From positions 501,213 to 565,212 of the forward strand of contig CM041201.1 of assembly GCA_023078555.1 (NCBI GenBank): a stretch of DNA of 64,000 bases, read 5' to 3'. Numbering within the stretch: position 1 is the stretch's first letter; each line of letters starts with the position of its first letter. Shown piece by piece: positions 49,441-59,285 of this stretch. The translations under genes and the position numbers were made by a program. Below the pieces are notes generated by a model. The model was given only the letters and a program-made list of their open reading frames with translations. It was not told the DNA's origin and did no database searches. Origin of the DNA: Ulva prolifera. Its lineage: Eukaryota > Chlorophyta > Ulvophyceae > Ulvales > Ulvaceae.

Positions 49441-50740
49441 ACAGGCCTGAAAGCTCCAGGCGCTCTCAAGCAGGCAGGCAGGCAGGCAGGTGTTGTGTGC
49501 TGTATACACATGAGAGTGCATGCAGCAACACGTGCAGCCACATCAGTATTGCCACAGCATAGTGCAAGATACAGACTTGCAGTACTAGACAGTCTTGTTA
49601 TACTTAAAAATTGGGAAGAGTTGCATGCTGGCACCGCACATGTTCATGCAGATGTGTGAGATAGCTACGGCTGACAACATCAGTATACTGCCTGGGAAAG
49701 AAAGTTCACTGGTTGATCCTGGTGATATCAGGATCACGGCTGAGAACAGTGGTCACGGAATTCGCAGCAAGCACGCATGCATGATCACCGGCAGGGGCGC
49801 TTCGCTGTGGCCCACGCACCTCGGAGATATCACGCTCAAACGTGCTTCCATACCTCAAAGGTGCTTTCATACCTCAAACGTACGTGAGCCAGCATCATTA
49901 CTGATATCTGCTGCAGTGGCACCTTCGAGGATTCGGCCGGCACTGGACGTGGCCACGATCGAGTGGCTTTCCGCGTGACCGCACGTGATGACGCTCAAGT
50001 ATGAGACGTCATGACGCGTCAATACGATTACTGTCGATCCATCGTGAGCTGTACTGGTGTATCATGTGTAGGCCCCACACTGTGGTATGCGGCGCCATGA
50101 CGTCAAGACTTCTGCGAAGGCAACACTGATGTTCACAGAATCAGCTGACCAGAATCTTTATCCTAGCTTGCCTCGATGGTCTATCTTCCAAGACCGGTGA
50201 TCCCGTGGACCCCAATCGAGTCCGTGCAGTTGACGTCATCGCGTTCGACCCACGCACGAGCGTGTAGTGCCTAGGTTGAGCTCGAACCAGCACCGCAAAC
50301 ATATCATGCATGGTCGCACGAAAGTTTGAAGCGGCCCGCAGTGCCACAACTGTGGTCCTTGTAGCAGGCCTTTTGTGCCGGACGCGAGATGTGCTTCTGC
50401 CGGCCTCAATGTTTCGAAAGTTTCAAGCTGAACTGCCGCAACTCGTTCAACCAAGTTGGATAGCGCGTGCATGGCGCGCTTGGCGTTATCTACCGGATGC
50501 GGGGAGCTGCGCCGGATTCAACTTCGCGAAGCTTCGGCCGCGGCTGGCTCGCGCGTTCGAAATGCATGCATATGCGTCAATCGGCCGGACACCCTCTACA
50601 GCATCCACCGATGTTTGAGGTGATCATCCGCCTGCGGGCTTGCATAAACATGGGCTTGGATATATTCAGGTTCATATGTAGAACCTGGAGGGCAGGACAA
50701 GACCACCACATGAGAATCGATGTGTTATTTGAGTCGGGGA

Positions 50741-50793
50741 CGTGCGAATCTCGCGAGCGGAGCCGTCACCCCGGTGGCCACCGTGCGTAATTC
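50741..50793 (+). promoter_or_regulatory. Conserved promoter block of gene A
   Basis: Fifty-odd bases containing TCTCGCGAG, GGAGCCGTCACCCCGGTGGC and CACCGTGCGTAATTC are almost identical to 59081-59134 in front of gene B, while flanking bases differ. It lies 163 bases before the ATG (152 in gene B). TCTCGCGAGA is palindromic and resembles a binding site. A second shared piece, TTGTAGATTTTCAGA, just before the ATG is probably 5' UTR. Confidence 0.65.
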
Positions 50794-50955
50794 CTACCCG
50801 CGCTCCACGCCCGGGCGCACCATACGCATGATGTGGCAGTGCAGCCCACGGTGCAGCAATATAACCGAGTGAATTGAGATTATCACGCCTGTCCATCTCT
50901 GGCTCGTGCCATTGTAGATTTTCAGACGTTTGACAAGTCAAAATCGGCGATTGCG

Positions 50956-52999
50956 ATGCTGTCGCTTGTTACGGTACTGCTGCTGCCAGCATGTATGGTC
51001 ACAGCACACGCTGTAGACCACAGCCCACTGCAAGCCACCAGTGCGGCTGTTGAGACGTTCGATGGTGTTCAGCAAGTGGTCGTGGATGCTGTAGCCACGG
51101 ACGCAGCAGCAATAGACATCGGGGAGGGTGTCTCCAGGCAGCTGCTTGCCTCGCGATCGAAGAAGGTTACCAAGAAGAAGACTGTCAAGAGGACACCAGG
51201 TGGAAAGAAGGTCACGAAGAAGAGGAAGACTACAAAGAAGAACAAGAAGAAGGGTGGAAAGAAGAAGAAGACGAAGAAAACCAAGAGGAACAAGCGCTTC
51301 AAGTGGAAGGGCAAGGGCAAGAATGGCCTGAAGTTCAAGTCAAAGAGGCCCAAGAAGGCGCTCAAGAACGGCGAGATCGTGTACGATGCCGATGGCATCA
51401 AATGTGTCGCAACGAAGAAAGAGACAAATAAGATTGCGTTCTCCAAGAGCGCAGAGCTGCATGCTAGCGCAGGTAAGCCCCGTCAGCCAAGGTCAAGTCA
51501 TGCTTGCAGAACATATTTACAAAAGAGTGAACGGGAGAAAACAAACACTGAAACCGAATGCTTGCAGAACATGTCCGCAGCTGCGACATCAACACATGAA
51601 ACGCTGACCTCTTCTTGCGTGCAACAGACCCGGCATGGTTTTGGTATTATGCAATAGCATGGCGGGCAATCGTCTGATCTGTCGCGGAATCCGACAACGC
51701 TAAGAGCCGTCGTGACGATCAGACCGAGCTGTGGGTGTGCACAGCAGCCACGCCACATGTAGCCACTGCATCGCAGCCCTTCAGAAGCCTAGACCACCGC
51801 AATGTGATTCACAAAAGTAGCATGCCGCTTCTCCATAGCTCTCGTGTAGAGGCAAGTTTCTTGATATCCTGCTGTGGTGGATCTGTACTAATTTTTGCAT
51901 GCACACACTACCACCTGATGAATCATCCTCTTATCAACCACCAGAACTAGCCATGTGATCATATGTGCATGCAGATATGGTACATGTTCCGCATCACAGC
52001 TGCAGCTGTTCAGTGTCACCACCATGCAGATGCACAGTTAGTGTAGTGCATGCCACAGAGTGGATAGCCTCTTGGTCAACCTGATATTCGAAAAGAAGAA
52101 GTGCACACCAGCAACGAAGCAGTGCACACCAGCAGTGCTTCGCATATACATATACTACCGCATCTACATATACTCCTGTCAAATTCATGCATGCTTCCTG
52201 GTAGTGCCCTGTGGCATGACCTCTGGACTGTTTCATGCATTCATCATATGTACTGTATGGTCATGCATATGGTTGGTGGTGCATGCATGAATCAACTCTG
52301 ACTCACGGTGCAGTGGCGGAGGCTGTGGAATATCTGTGCAACCCCCCTGGTGATTTCAAGGTCACACACCTGGAGGAGATCTTCGAGGAGGCAGAGGCCG
52401 CGGCCTTCGCTCACGTGCGCCCCCTCCCCCTCACCGAAAAAAAAAATTCCCTCTTCGCGCCCCTCCCGCCCCATAGCGCTCACAAGGCGCCTAGGCTGCT
52501 CCAGCTCCACAGCTGCTCCACCCCCGCTTCTATGTCCCCTCGCAGACACAAGCATGCACAGCGTCTTTGACCTGCCAGTGCCTTAGCTGCATGACACTGA
52601 CAGCTGCTCCCCAAGCCAACACACGATCGGCAGCGGTGGCTCTGCATGGAAGCATTGCACACGGCACCTGTGACACTCGCTACGACAATACTACCACACG
52701 GGTTCATGTTGGGCCCGCAGACCCCCACCCCCCCCCGCCTGCAGAATGCAGAATGCAGAATGCATCCGTGCATATGGCCGGCTTTAACGTGTCCATCCCG
52801 CAGCTGTGGCGTCTTCGCTGTCAGGGCTCTCACCCTGACGGCAGGCCTGGCAACACCCACGTCTATTCTGCGGATCTTTGGTGGCTTGGGTGCTGACAGG
52901 GGCGCGTGCGTGCAGGCCGCAGTGGAGGCGAAGCTGAGGTGCAAGTCCAAGGGCAAGGACACGCCGGAGACGTGCGTGAGCTACTCCGGTGCGCCCCCG

Positions 53000-53040
<41 letters not shown>

Positions 53041-54427
53041 ACCTATTGCTCTCTGCACGCTCTGCGCTCTGCACGCTTTGCACGCTGTAAAGTGCGCTCT
53101 GCATGCTCTGCGCTCTGCACGCTCTGCATGCTCTGCGCTCTGCGCGCTCTGCACTCTCCGCCCTCGCCGGCGAGGGATCGGCCGCGGTGTACGCGGCGTA
53201 CGCAGGCTGCAGCCTTCACAGACTCAGGGTACCCTGCCTACCTTAAAAGAAAATCACCTAGGCAGCTGCTCATACTGTGTGTAAGCGGCACGGCCACGCA
53301 CCGTGATCCCACCCTTGTAAGTGCCAGCAAGCCCGCATATGCATTACACTCATGGGCGCGGGATGAATCGGCAACCAACCCGAGGTGGTGCGTGCAGCGA
53401 CCGCAACGGCGATTGCCGAGGCGACGGCGACGGCGCACGCTGAGGCTGCGACCACGGCCATCGCGAGCTGCCCATGCATGACGGACGCGGTCATCGCCGG
53501 CTTCGCGAGCGCCGACCTCTACATCGAGCTCGTGGCCGACGCCTCCGTGACCGCTGAAGCCACCGTCTGCGTCGAAGGTGTGCCCCCCAGCCCGGCCCAG
53601 CCCGCTATGCACAGGCGCCCGGGTGATCGCGATCACGCATGATCAGATGCTGCACTACCTAGTAGGGCTGGCGCCCTGTGGATAGGATGCATTCATCATA
53701 TTCAATTCATCCTACTTTGAAGTGAGTTTTCATGGGGAGCTGTGCCTTACGAGTCTGCAGCTGCTGATGTACAAGCTCGTGTAATGGGTGGCCGAGTCAC
53801 CGGTTCCGGGCGTGACACGCAGATGAAACGCGCTGGAATGCAGCATGATCTGATGGAGTGCGTGCAGGCAGGTCAAAGGGCAAGGACGTGGCGTGGGAGC
53901 AGTGCACGTCGGTCATCTACGCGAAGCTCTTTGCCAAGGTGCGCTAACTTGCCTCCGTCTTGGCCGCGTCGATTCCACTGCACTTTCAAGTTGTAGAGCA
54001 TGCGTAGCTGCTAGCACACGGGCCAGCATGCGCGGCCCTCAGGGACCGCCGCTGCTCCTTCCAAGCAGCATGGGGTCGTCCGGTCCAGACACATAGAACA
54101 ATGTTCCGATTGTTTAGGTCGGATTCATGGCTGGCAGCTGTGAAAATGCTGCAAGGCGACCCAATGCTGCTCCCAAGCCGTGCCGGAACCGTGCTCCCCC
54201 AGCTCGGCTGCGGCGTGGGTGCCACATGTCAATACACTACATCAGCCCGAGTGTGTTGTAATTGTGGGCGGTGTATGCAGGCGCTCGCGAACGCGGCGAC
54301 GTTCGGCACATGCATGACGCCGGAAGCCACCTCGGAGCTCACGGCGTACGTCGAAGCCGACATCACGAAGTTCAACACCCCGCAGTGCGACGTCGAGCCC
54401 GTCTGCAACGGCTGCGACGAGGAGTAG
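50956..54427 (+). CDS. Gene A of an unrecognised secreted, basic, cysteine-containing family
   Basis: Six exons: 50956-51472, 52314-52414, 52916-52988, 53398-53577, 53868-53938 and 54281-54427, joining in frame to 362 residues. A signal peptide (residues 1-19, ending VTAHA before VD) is followed by a neutral to acidic stretch ending in SRQLLA (60-65), then a basic region where about 30 of 50 residues are Lys or Arg (67-116). Then come FKWKGKGKNGLKFK and EIVYDADGIKCVAT. Exon 2 gives VEYLCNPPGDF and EEIFEEAEAAAF; exon 3 LRCKSKGKDTPETCVSYS; exon 4 an Ala-rich alternating stretch (TATAIAEATATAHAEA), SCPCM and ATVCVEG; exon 5 WEQCTSVIYAKLFAK; exon 6 FGTCM, TPQCDVEPVCNGCDEE. Twelve mature cysteines, ten shared with gene C. 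Secretion is inferred. The basic region recalls proteins that bind silica, phosphate or acidic polysaccharide, but no function is assigned. Confidence 0.9.
53000..53039. repeat. Poly-C run (40) in gene A intron 3
   Basis: Starts 11 bases after the donor GTGCGC. The matching place in gene B is C-rich but not a pure run, so this is a recent expansion. Confidence 0.95.
54064..54171 (+). mobile_element. MITE copy 2, inside gene A intron 5
   Basis: The best-preserved ends: AGCAGCATGGGGTCG on the left and CGACCCAATGCTGCT on the right form a terminal inverted repeat of about 15 bp with one mismatch. The inside has CACATAGAACAATGTTCCGA and GCTGCAAGGCGAC. Total about 108 bases, no coding capacity. 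It is absent from the same intron of gene B, so it inserted after the duplication or was lost there. Confidence 0.78.
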
Positions 54428-55910
54428 GACCCCCCACACAAGCCCCCCTGCAGGGGGCTGCTTCGGTGATGCTACGGCCCGAAACACGAAACGGGGGCCT
54501 CCCTGGTCATTGGGCTGGGCGTATTGGTGAACACTCAGATGCGTCGGTGGTCGAGCATCGGCACAGCTACGCATCGGCACCTGGGTGCCGGGTGCTGCAT
54601 GTAGGCCCCGGCCAATGATGCATGCGTGGCGATAGCGGGGACGGCTGCTGGGACGCAGACTCCACCAGCTGGACTGCTTGGGGGGACGTCAAAGCGCAGC
54701 GCAGCGCAGCACACACGGGATGTACATATGGGGCCGGTGCTGTGCAGCAGTGGACGGGGGCGTGCTGTCCATGCATTCGGGCTGGCCTCGCCCTGGGCGT
54801 GGCAGCCTCCTGCCCTGAAACATAATCTCTGCAGCGGCCTATCGTACGGCTGCAATATCCATGTTCATTCTAATACTGCATGCACATGCATGCACGCGTG
54901 GGGGGATGTTGCGGGAACAGATAAGATGCGGCCGTTTGCCTGGGGCAGCACAAAAACAAACGCTGCGGACCGCAGTGCATGCGGTTCATGCATCACGCGG
55001 GCCGCACGAGAGCATGTAGAAGCCAACCCGCACATGGTGTGGCGTCATTATTTCGAGGCAGGGAACGGGGCAGGGGACGCTGGTGCACGACAGGCGGCCA
55101 TCTGCCGACACGTGCCATGTGATGTTTGGAGTTTTGTACTGTTTGCACAGAAATGTTTTCTCGTCTTTACTGTGTTGTGGCATGTCGGGCATTGCCCCCT
55201 CGCCCAGCTGACAGCGATTTGTCACCTGATCTCTAGCACACAATGCACCCGCGATGTGCTCTTTCCTGGGGGCCTTGCATTTTTCAACTTTAAGGAATGA
55301 TTTTTCAAATGGTTTCAAAGCTTCACGTGAATTCTGTTCCAGTGTTGCCTTGTGCGTGTCGTGGCCTGTCTTTGCATCAGAATGGGCCGCCTTGGGGACA
55401 TGCTCGCCTGTATGTCACTATGTTGAGGTGTAATGAAGTCTTGGCAGGCCTGCCCTCCGCCTGTCCTGTTTCTAATGGAAGCTATTTGTAACCTAGTTGC
55501 CGTCTGTCGAGAGACCACTGCATTGTTACTATAGGGTCGCATCACTGTACTGAAAGCAACAGACAGCATGAAATGGTAGATTTCACGCTGACTCGCACAG
55601 CCATGCCCTCTGCACCAAAGAAACGAATCGAATTGCCCAGCATGCCTCACCTGAGCGCCCATCGGCTTGAGAGTTCGTGAGCATGCATGCCCCTTGGAAG
55701 CCACACAACTACTGGTGGCAGGGTCAATCCTTTGCGCGTGTTCCTGCGGCGCTGCCTGCACACCTACCTGGTCCATTTGAAACACACAAAGCAGCACATG
55801 GAACGACCACCACCTTTCACGACCAGCTGAGTCAGCGTCCTGAGTAGAGCCGCGAGCGGGGCACAGGAGCGTGGAGACAGCCCCCCCAGCGAGGTGCACT
55901 ACTTGCATAG

Positions 55911-56006
55911 CTGACACCTACGTGGCATGCCTGCATGCGGTGCTGACACCTACGTGGCATGCCTGCATGCGGTGCTGACACCTACGTGGCATGCCTGCAT
56001 GCGGTG
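55911..56006. repeat. 32-bp tandem repeat, 3 perfect copies
   Basis: Units start at 55911, 55943 and 55975 and begin CTGACACCTACGTGGCATGC. All three are identical, implying a recent origin. Confidence 0.95.
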
Positions 56007-57077
56007 CTGCACGTGTCTACATCTCCGACTTTCTCCTTGCAACACTGCCCAATTGCCTTACGGGTGTACTTTAGCCGTTACGATGCCTGGAGTGTCGCCA
56101 TGGCTCCGAGTATGCTCCACAGCCTGGGCAGTTCTAGATCTGTGCATGTTGATCGTGTCGCCTGTGCAATGATGTGCACGAATGTCAAGTACCAGTGTAC
56201 CTGCCTCGGGCCCTCGTGGAGAGATCACATGTGAATCGTGTGCAGTCAAGGGAGCTTGGATTCACCAGCGAAATCCCTTCCAGAATTGTGATCCAGACGC
56301 TGCAGCTTGTCAGCCACGGGACTTCGCAGATTGTCGAACATTTGTTCATGGTGTCCACACTGTTTGGCAAGGCCTTGCCGGCCAGGGACGTCCGCGCAGC
56401 GCTAGCACTCGTCATTCCGGCCGCTGCTTAAACCTGATGTTCAAGTCTTGGCCACTGTGCAGATTATCATCACAGAAGAGTGAACGGGCTCGGACCAACA
56501 CACGGCACGGATGTCTTACGAAGCAGTTTCACACTGACTCTCAGTATCACAACACAAGCACGCCACAGCGATGATACTTCAGTGACGTATGGCTGCTTGG
56601 CGCTGACTCCAAGGCAGCGCAAGACTGCTGGGATATGGATGTGGCGCGAGCGCCTTATCTCACGTTGACTGGCACGCACAGCTGATGCAAGCGAGGCCAT
56701 GCAAATGCTCCGGATCCGTCGAACTTCACAGAAGGGTGGGTCGATGGCATGTGACGACAGAGGTATGTATCTCGAGACATATGACGGCCACGAGTCGTGG
56801 CCCACGACTACCTCTGGGTCCGGCCGGGGAGCGCGAAGGCGACAGCGCTATAGCTGGCCACTCATTTGCCTCCCTGCTGTCATTCACGCGTACGCTGATG
56901 AGAAAACGTGGACGTCTCGATGTGAGAGCTAGCAAGCGCTTGCGGGTACCCATCCCAGCTTTGTACGGGATTCGCAGCTGGCTGCTTGTGCACACGTGGC
57001 CATGCAATTTCATCATGTGCTGCAGCTAAAGGTATTAGTATGTGCTGACCAACGCAGCTGCCTGCACGGGGATGTCA

Positions 57078-57104
57078 AAACCGATCAAACCGATCAAACC
57101 GATC
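57078..57104. repeat. 9-bp tandem repeat, 3 copies
   Basis: Three copies of AAACCGATC in the A-B spacer. Confidence 0.9.
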
Positions 57105-57903
57105 AATAGCATGAGCATGCCACTTATACATGCATGCTTGATGCAGCCGTGCTTGCATGTTCAAGTGTACACATGAGCCTAGCCTGGCACATCACCCCAC
57201 AGCGACCGCACGGGATTGCTTTGCTTGGTGCCAGTATCGGACGGGTGCTGGTTCTGTGGCAAGCATGCATGCTGGCTGTGGCCCAGGTGCGATGTGCGAT
57301 ATCCACATATGTGGTGGGTTGATTGCGCTCTGTGAACAGAATTCTTGAGCCGCTCGCTCTTGCTACTGCGGTGCTACCTGCCTCTTTGCAACGCATGCGG
57401 CCCCCACATACGTCAATCCCACCAGCCGGTGGTGAAAAAACGTGTGGAGCTAGGCAGGGAACTCACAGATGACTCGAGGACATGGAGTGCTCTGTGGTCC
57501 GCACAAGCCTCTCGTTATTTCTGCAACACACAGCTAGCCCGGCCGATGCCGTCGCCGTAAGAGATTGGCTCTCCGCCGGCGGCCCACGATCGCGATGCAG
57601 CGCAGATCGAGCCAGCGGGCATGCCTGCCGCTGCAGGCCGCAGCGCACATGCTGCTCTGATCAGACTCCGATCCGAGTCTCCATCTCGAAGGTGAGCTAC
57701 ACAGGTGAGCTACACACCTGTCCATGGGCGGCGGGTACGCGGGGTGGTGTGTGTGTGTGCGCGTGCGCGGGTGCGTGTTTGGTGGGTGGCGGGTACGCGG
57801 TGATTCGGCGCCGTGTCCGGGTTTGCCGTGGGTGGGCATCTCCTGACGTGCATGCATTGGGGCGTTGGCGTGCTCGTTCGTTGCCCTGGCGGTGCTACCG
57901 GTC

Positions 57904-57985
57904 TGGCAATCCAGTGATATGGCCGCTATACCACTGGACCCTTGCACGTCGTGAGTGGTATAGCGGCCATATCACTGGATTGCCA
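57904..57985. other. Perfect 32-bp inverted repeat (hairpin)
   Basis: Left arm 57904-57935 (begins TGGCAATCCAGTGATATGGC) and right arm 57954-57985 are perfect reverse complements, with an 18-base loop. Transcribed, it would form a 32-bp stem, a size suited to a small-RNA precursor; as DNA it could be a tiny foldback element. It is outside any called gene. Confidence 0.9.
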
Positions 57986-58239
57986 CAACCGGCCACTCCG
58001 GCTGTGGCCTTGTAACACCGCTCCACGGCCATCTCAACCCGCTGTCATGTGACTCCTCAGGCTGGCTACAGCACAGAGGGTGCCTGGAGTGGCTCAGCAG
58101 TATCAGCTGATGGATGATCATGATTGGTCCGCGGCCGCTGAGGGCCAGCCATGCACCGACCGATCAGGGCCTAGTGAGCTCTGTTGCCCAGTGGGTTTCC
58201 TGAGAAGCCTCGACCATGACCATGCCTGTGTCTGCCACC

Positions 58240-58343
58240 CAGTGTTGGGTCATTGGGCCCAATCACATAGAACAATTCCGAATGGGCAGGTCTAATTTCT
58301 GGGTGGCAGCCCCGGAAAAGCTGCAAAACAAGCCAACACTGCT
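58240..58343 (+). mobile_element. MITE copy 3
   Basis: Shares CACATAGAACAATTCCGA, GGTCTAATTT, GGGTGGCAGCCC and GGAAAAGCTGCAAAAC with copies 1 and 2. The ends CAGTGTTGGGTC and GCCAACACTGCTGC are inverted repeats. About 105 bases, roughly 0.95 kb upstream of gene B. Confidence 0.72.
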
Positions 58344-59080
58344 GCGACCCCCATGCACCGCCTCGGCCCTGCATGGCGCCAGCGGCAGGGGATCCAGATG
58401 GTGTAAAATTTGATACCGGGGGCAGTGAGGAAGTGATGCTGTATGGCAGAAGCTACGACCTTAAGCATCCAGTCAGTGCAAGTGGTGCCGCTTGCCGTTT
58501 GGTTGTGACCTCAACAGGCAGCGTCCAAGGGTGTGTGTTGGAGGGATTAGCACACCATAGAGCACTTGCATAGAAATGAGTCCCTGTGCACATGAGCAAC
58601 ACCTGCATGCCACCAGATACCCAGACAGGCCCAACTTGCATTGGGAATCTTGCAGACTGCTGACCGGGAAGCCAGCAGGCAGGCATCGCCTCAAATGTGG
58701 TTCGAATGCTGTGTGTTCGCTAGTTGAACAGTTTACAATTTACACATATGGGTTCGCTAGTGGGACGATGAACACTGTCTGGCCATGGGCTTGCAAAGAA
58801 CCACACGTGGTCATCTGTACATGACTTGAGCATGGCCTGAGCTTGTCATTGGCTCCAGATCCACGATGTTGCAGATCTAGACATGTAAGCCGTGGCAGCA
58901 TGCCAACGCTGCGGGCCATTGCAACCATATGGACCGACATACGTTAACAAAATTGGCTCACTGTTCGCCCATTCAGAGAAACCATTACAAGAACTTTCGA
59001 CTTCGTATTGAGAACCTGGCGCGGACCACAAAGACCACCTCGTGATAATCGATGAATTATTCATTCGCAGTTGGTCAGGC

Positions 59081-59134
59081 ACATGCGAATCTCGCGAGAG
59101 GAGCCGTCACCCCGGTGGCCACCGTGCGTAATTC
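59081..59134 (+). promoter_or_regulatory. Conserved promoter block of gene B
   Basis: Near-identical to 50741-50793 (see there). Here the palindrome is complete (TCTCGCGAGA). It lies 152 bases before the ATG. Confidence 0.65.
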
Positions 59135-59285
59135 TCACCCGCTCTGCACGCGCCGGCGAGCAATAATGTATCAGTGAAGTCCACGGCTCAGCGATAAAAG
59201 CGAGCGGACGTAGTTGCTCACGTATACCCGCCTTCTTCTCGTGCCGTTGTAGATTTTCAGAAAGCTAGACACGCAAGAAACCACG

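Larger units (their letters stand above)
45617..50689. other. Gene-poor 5-kb region
   Basis: Downstream of nitrite reductase and upstream of gene A. It holds a LINE fragment (46082-46210), two strong palindromes near 48.3 and 48.5 kb, a third at 49.3 kb, an AGGC repeat near 49475-49495 and a MITE. The longer frames (47546-48151 plus, 48074-48772 minus, 50310-50618 plus) overlap or lack any domain and splice support, so none is called. Confidence 0.5.
50690..55262 (+). repeat. Duplicated block 1 (gene A with flanks)
   Basis: From about 50690 to 55262 this block parallels 59030-63000: promoter, all six exons, the bases before each acceptor, and scattered 3' flank blocks such as CATGCATCACGCGG and GCGATTTGTCACC-like sequence. 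Exons are far more alike than introns. The two blocks are in the same orientation, about 8.3 kb apart at the start codons. Confidence 0.8.
54428..59029. other. Gene A 3' flank and A-B spacer
   Basis: To about 55262 this is duplicated 3' flank. The rest holds a 32-bp tandem repeat, a 9-bp repeat, a perfect hairpin and MITE copy 3. An isolated plus frame at 56174-56431 reads like a helical exon (RIVIQTLQLVSHGTSQIVEH) but has no partner exons and no recognised family. Confidence 0.5.

Noticed and set aside
50310-50618. 102-codon plus-strand frame upstream of gene A
   Set aside because: No domain, no counterpart upstream of gene B.
56174-56431. Helical-looking isolated frame in the A-B spacer
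   Set aside because: No partner exons, and a Cys-rich overlapping frame is equally open; family unknown.
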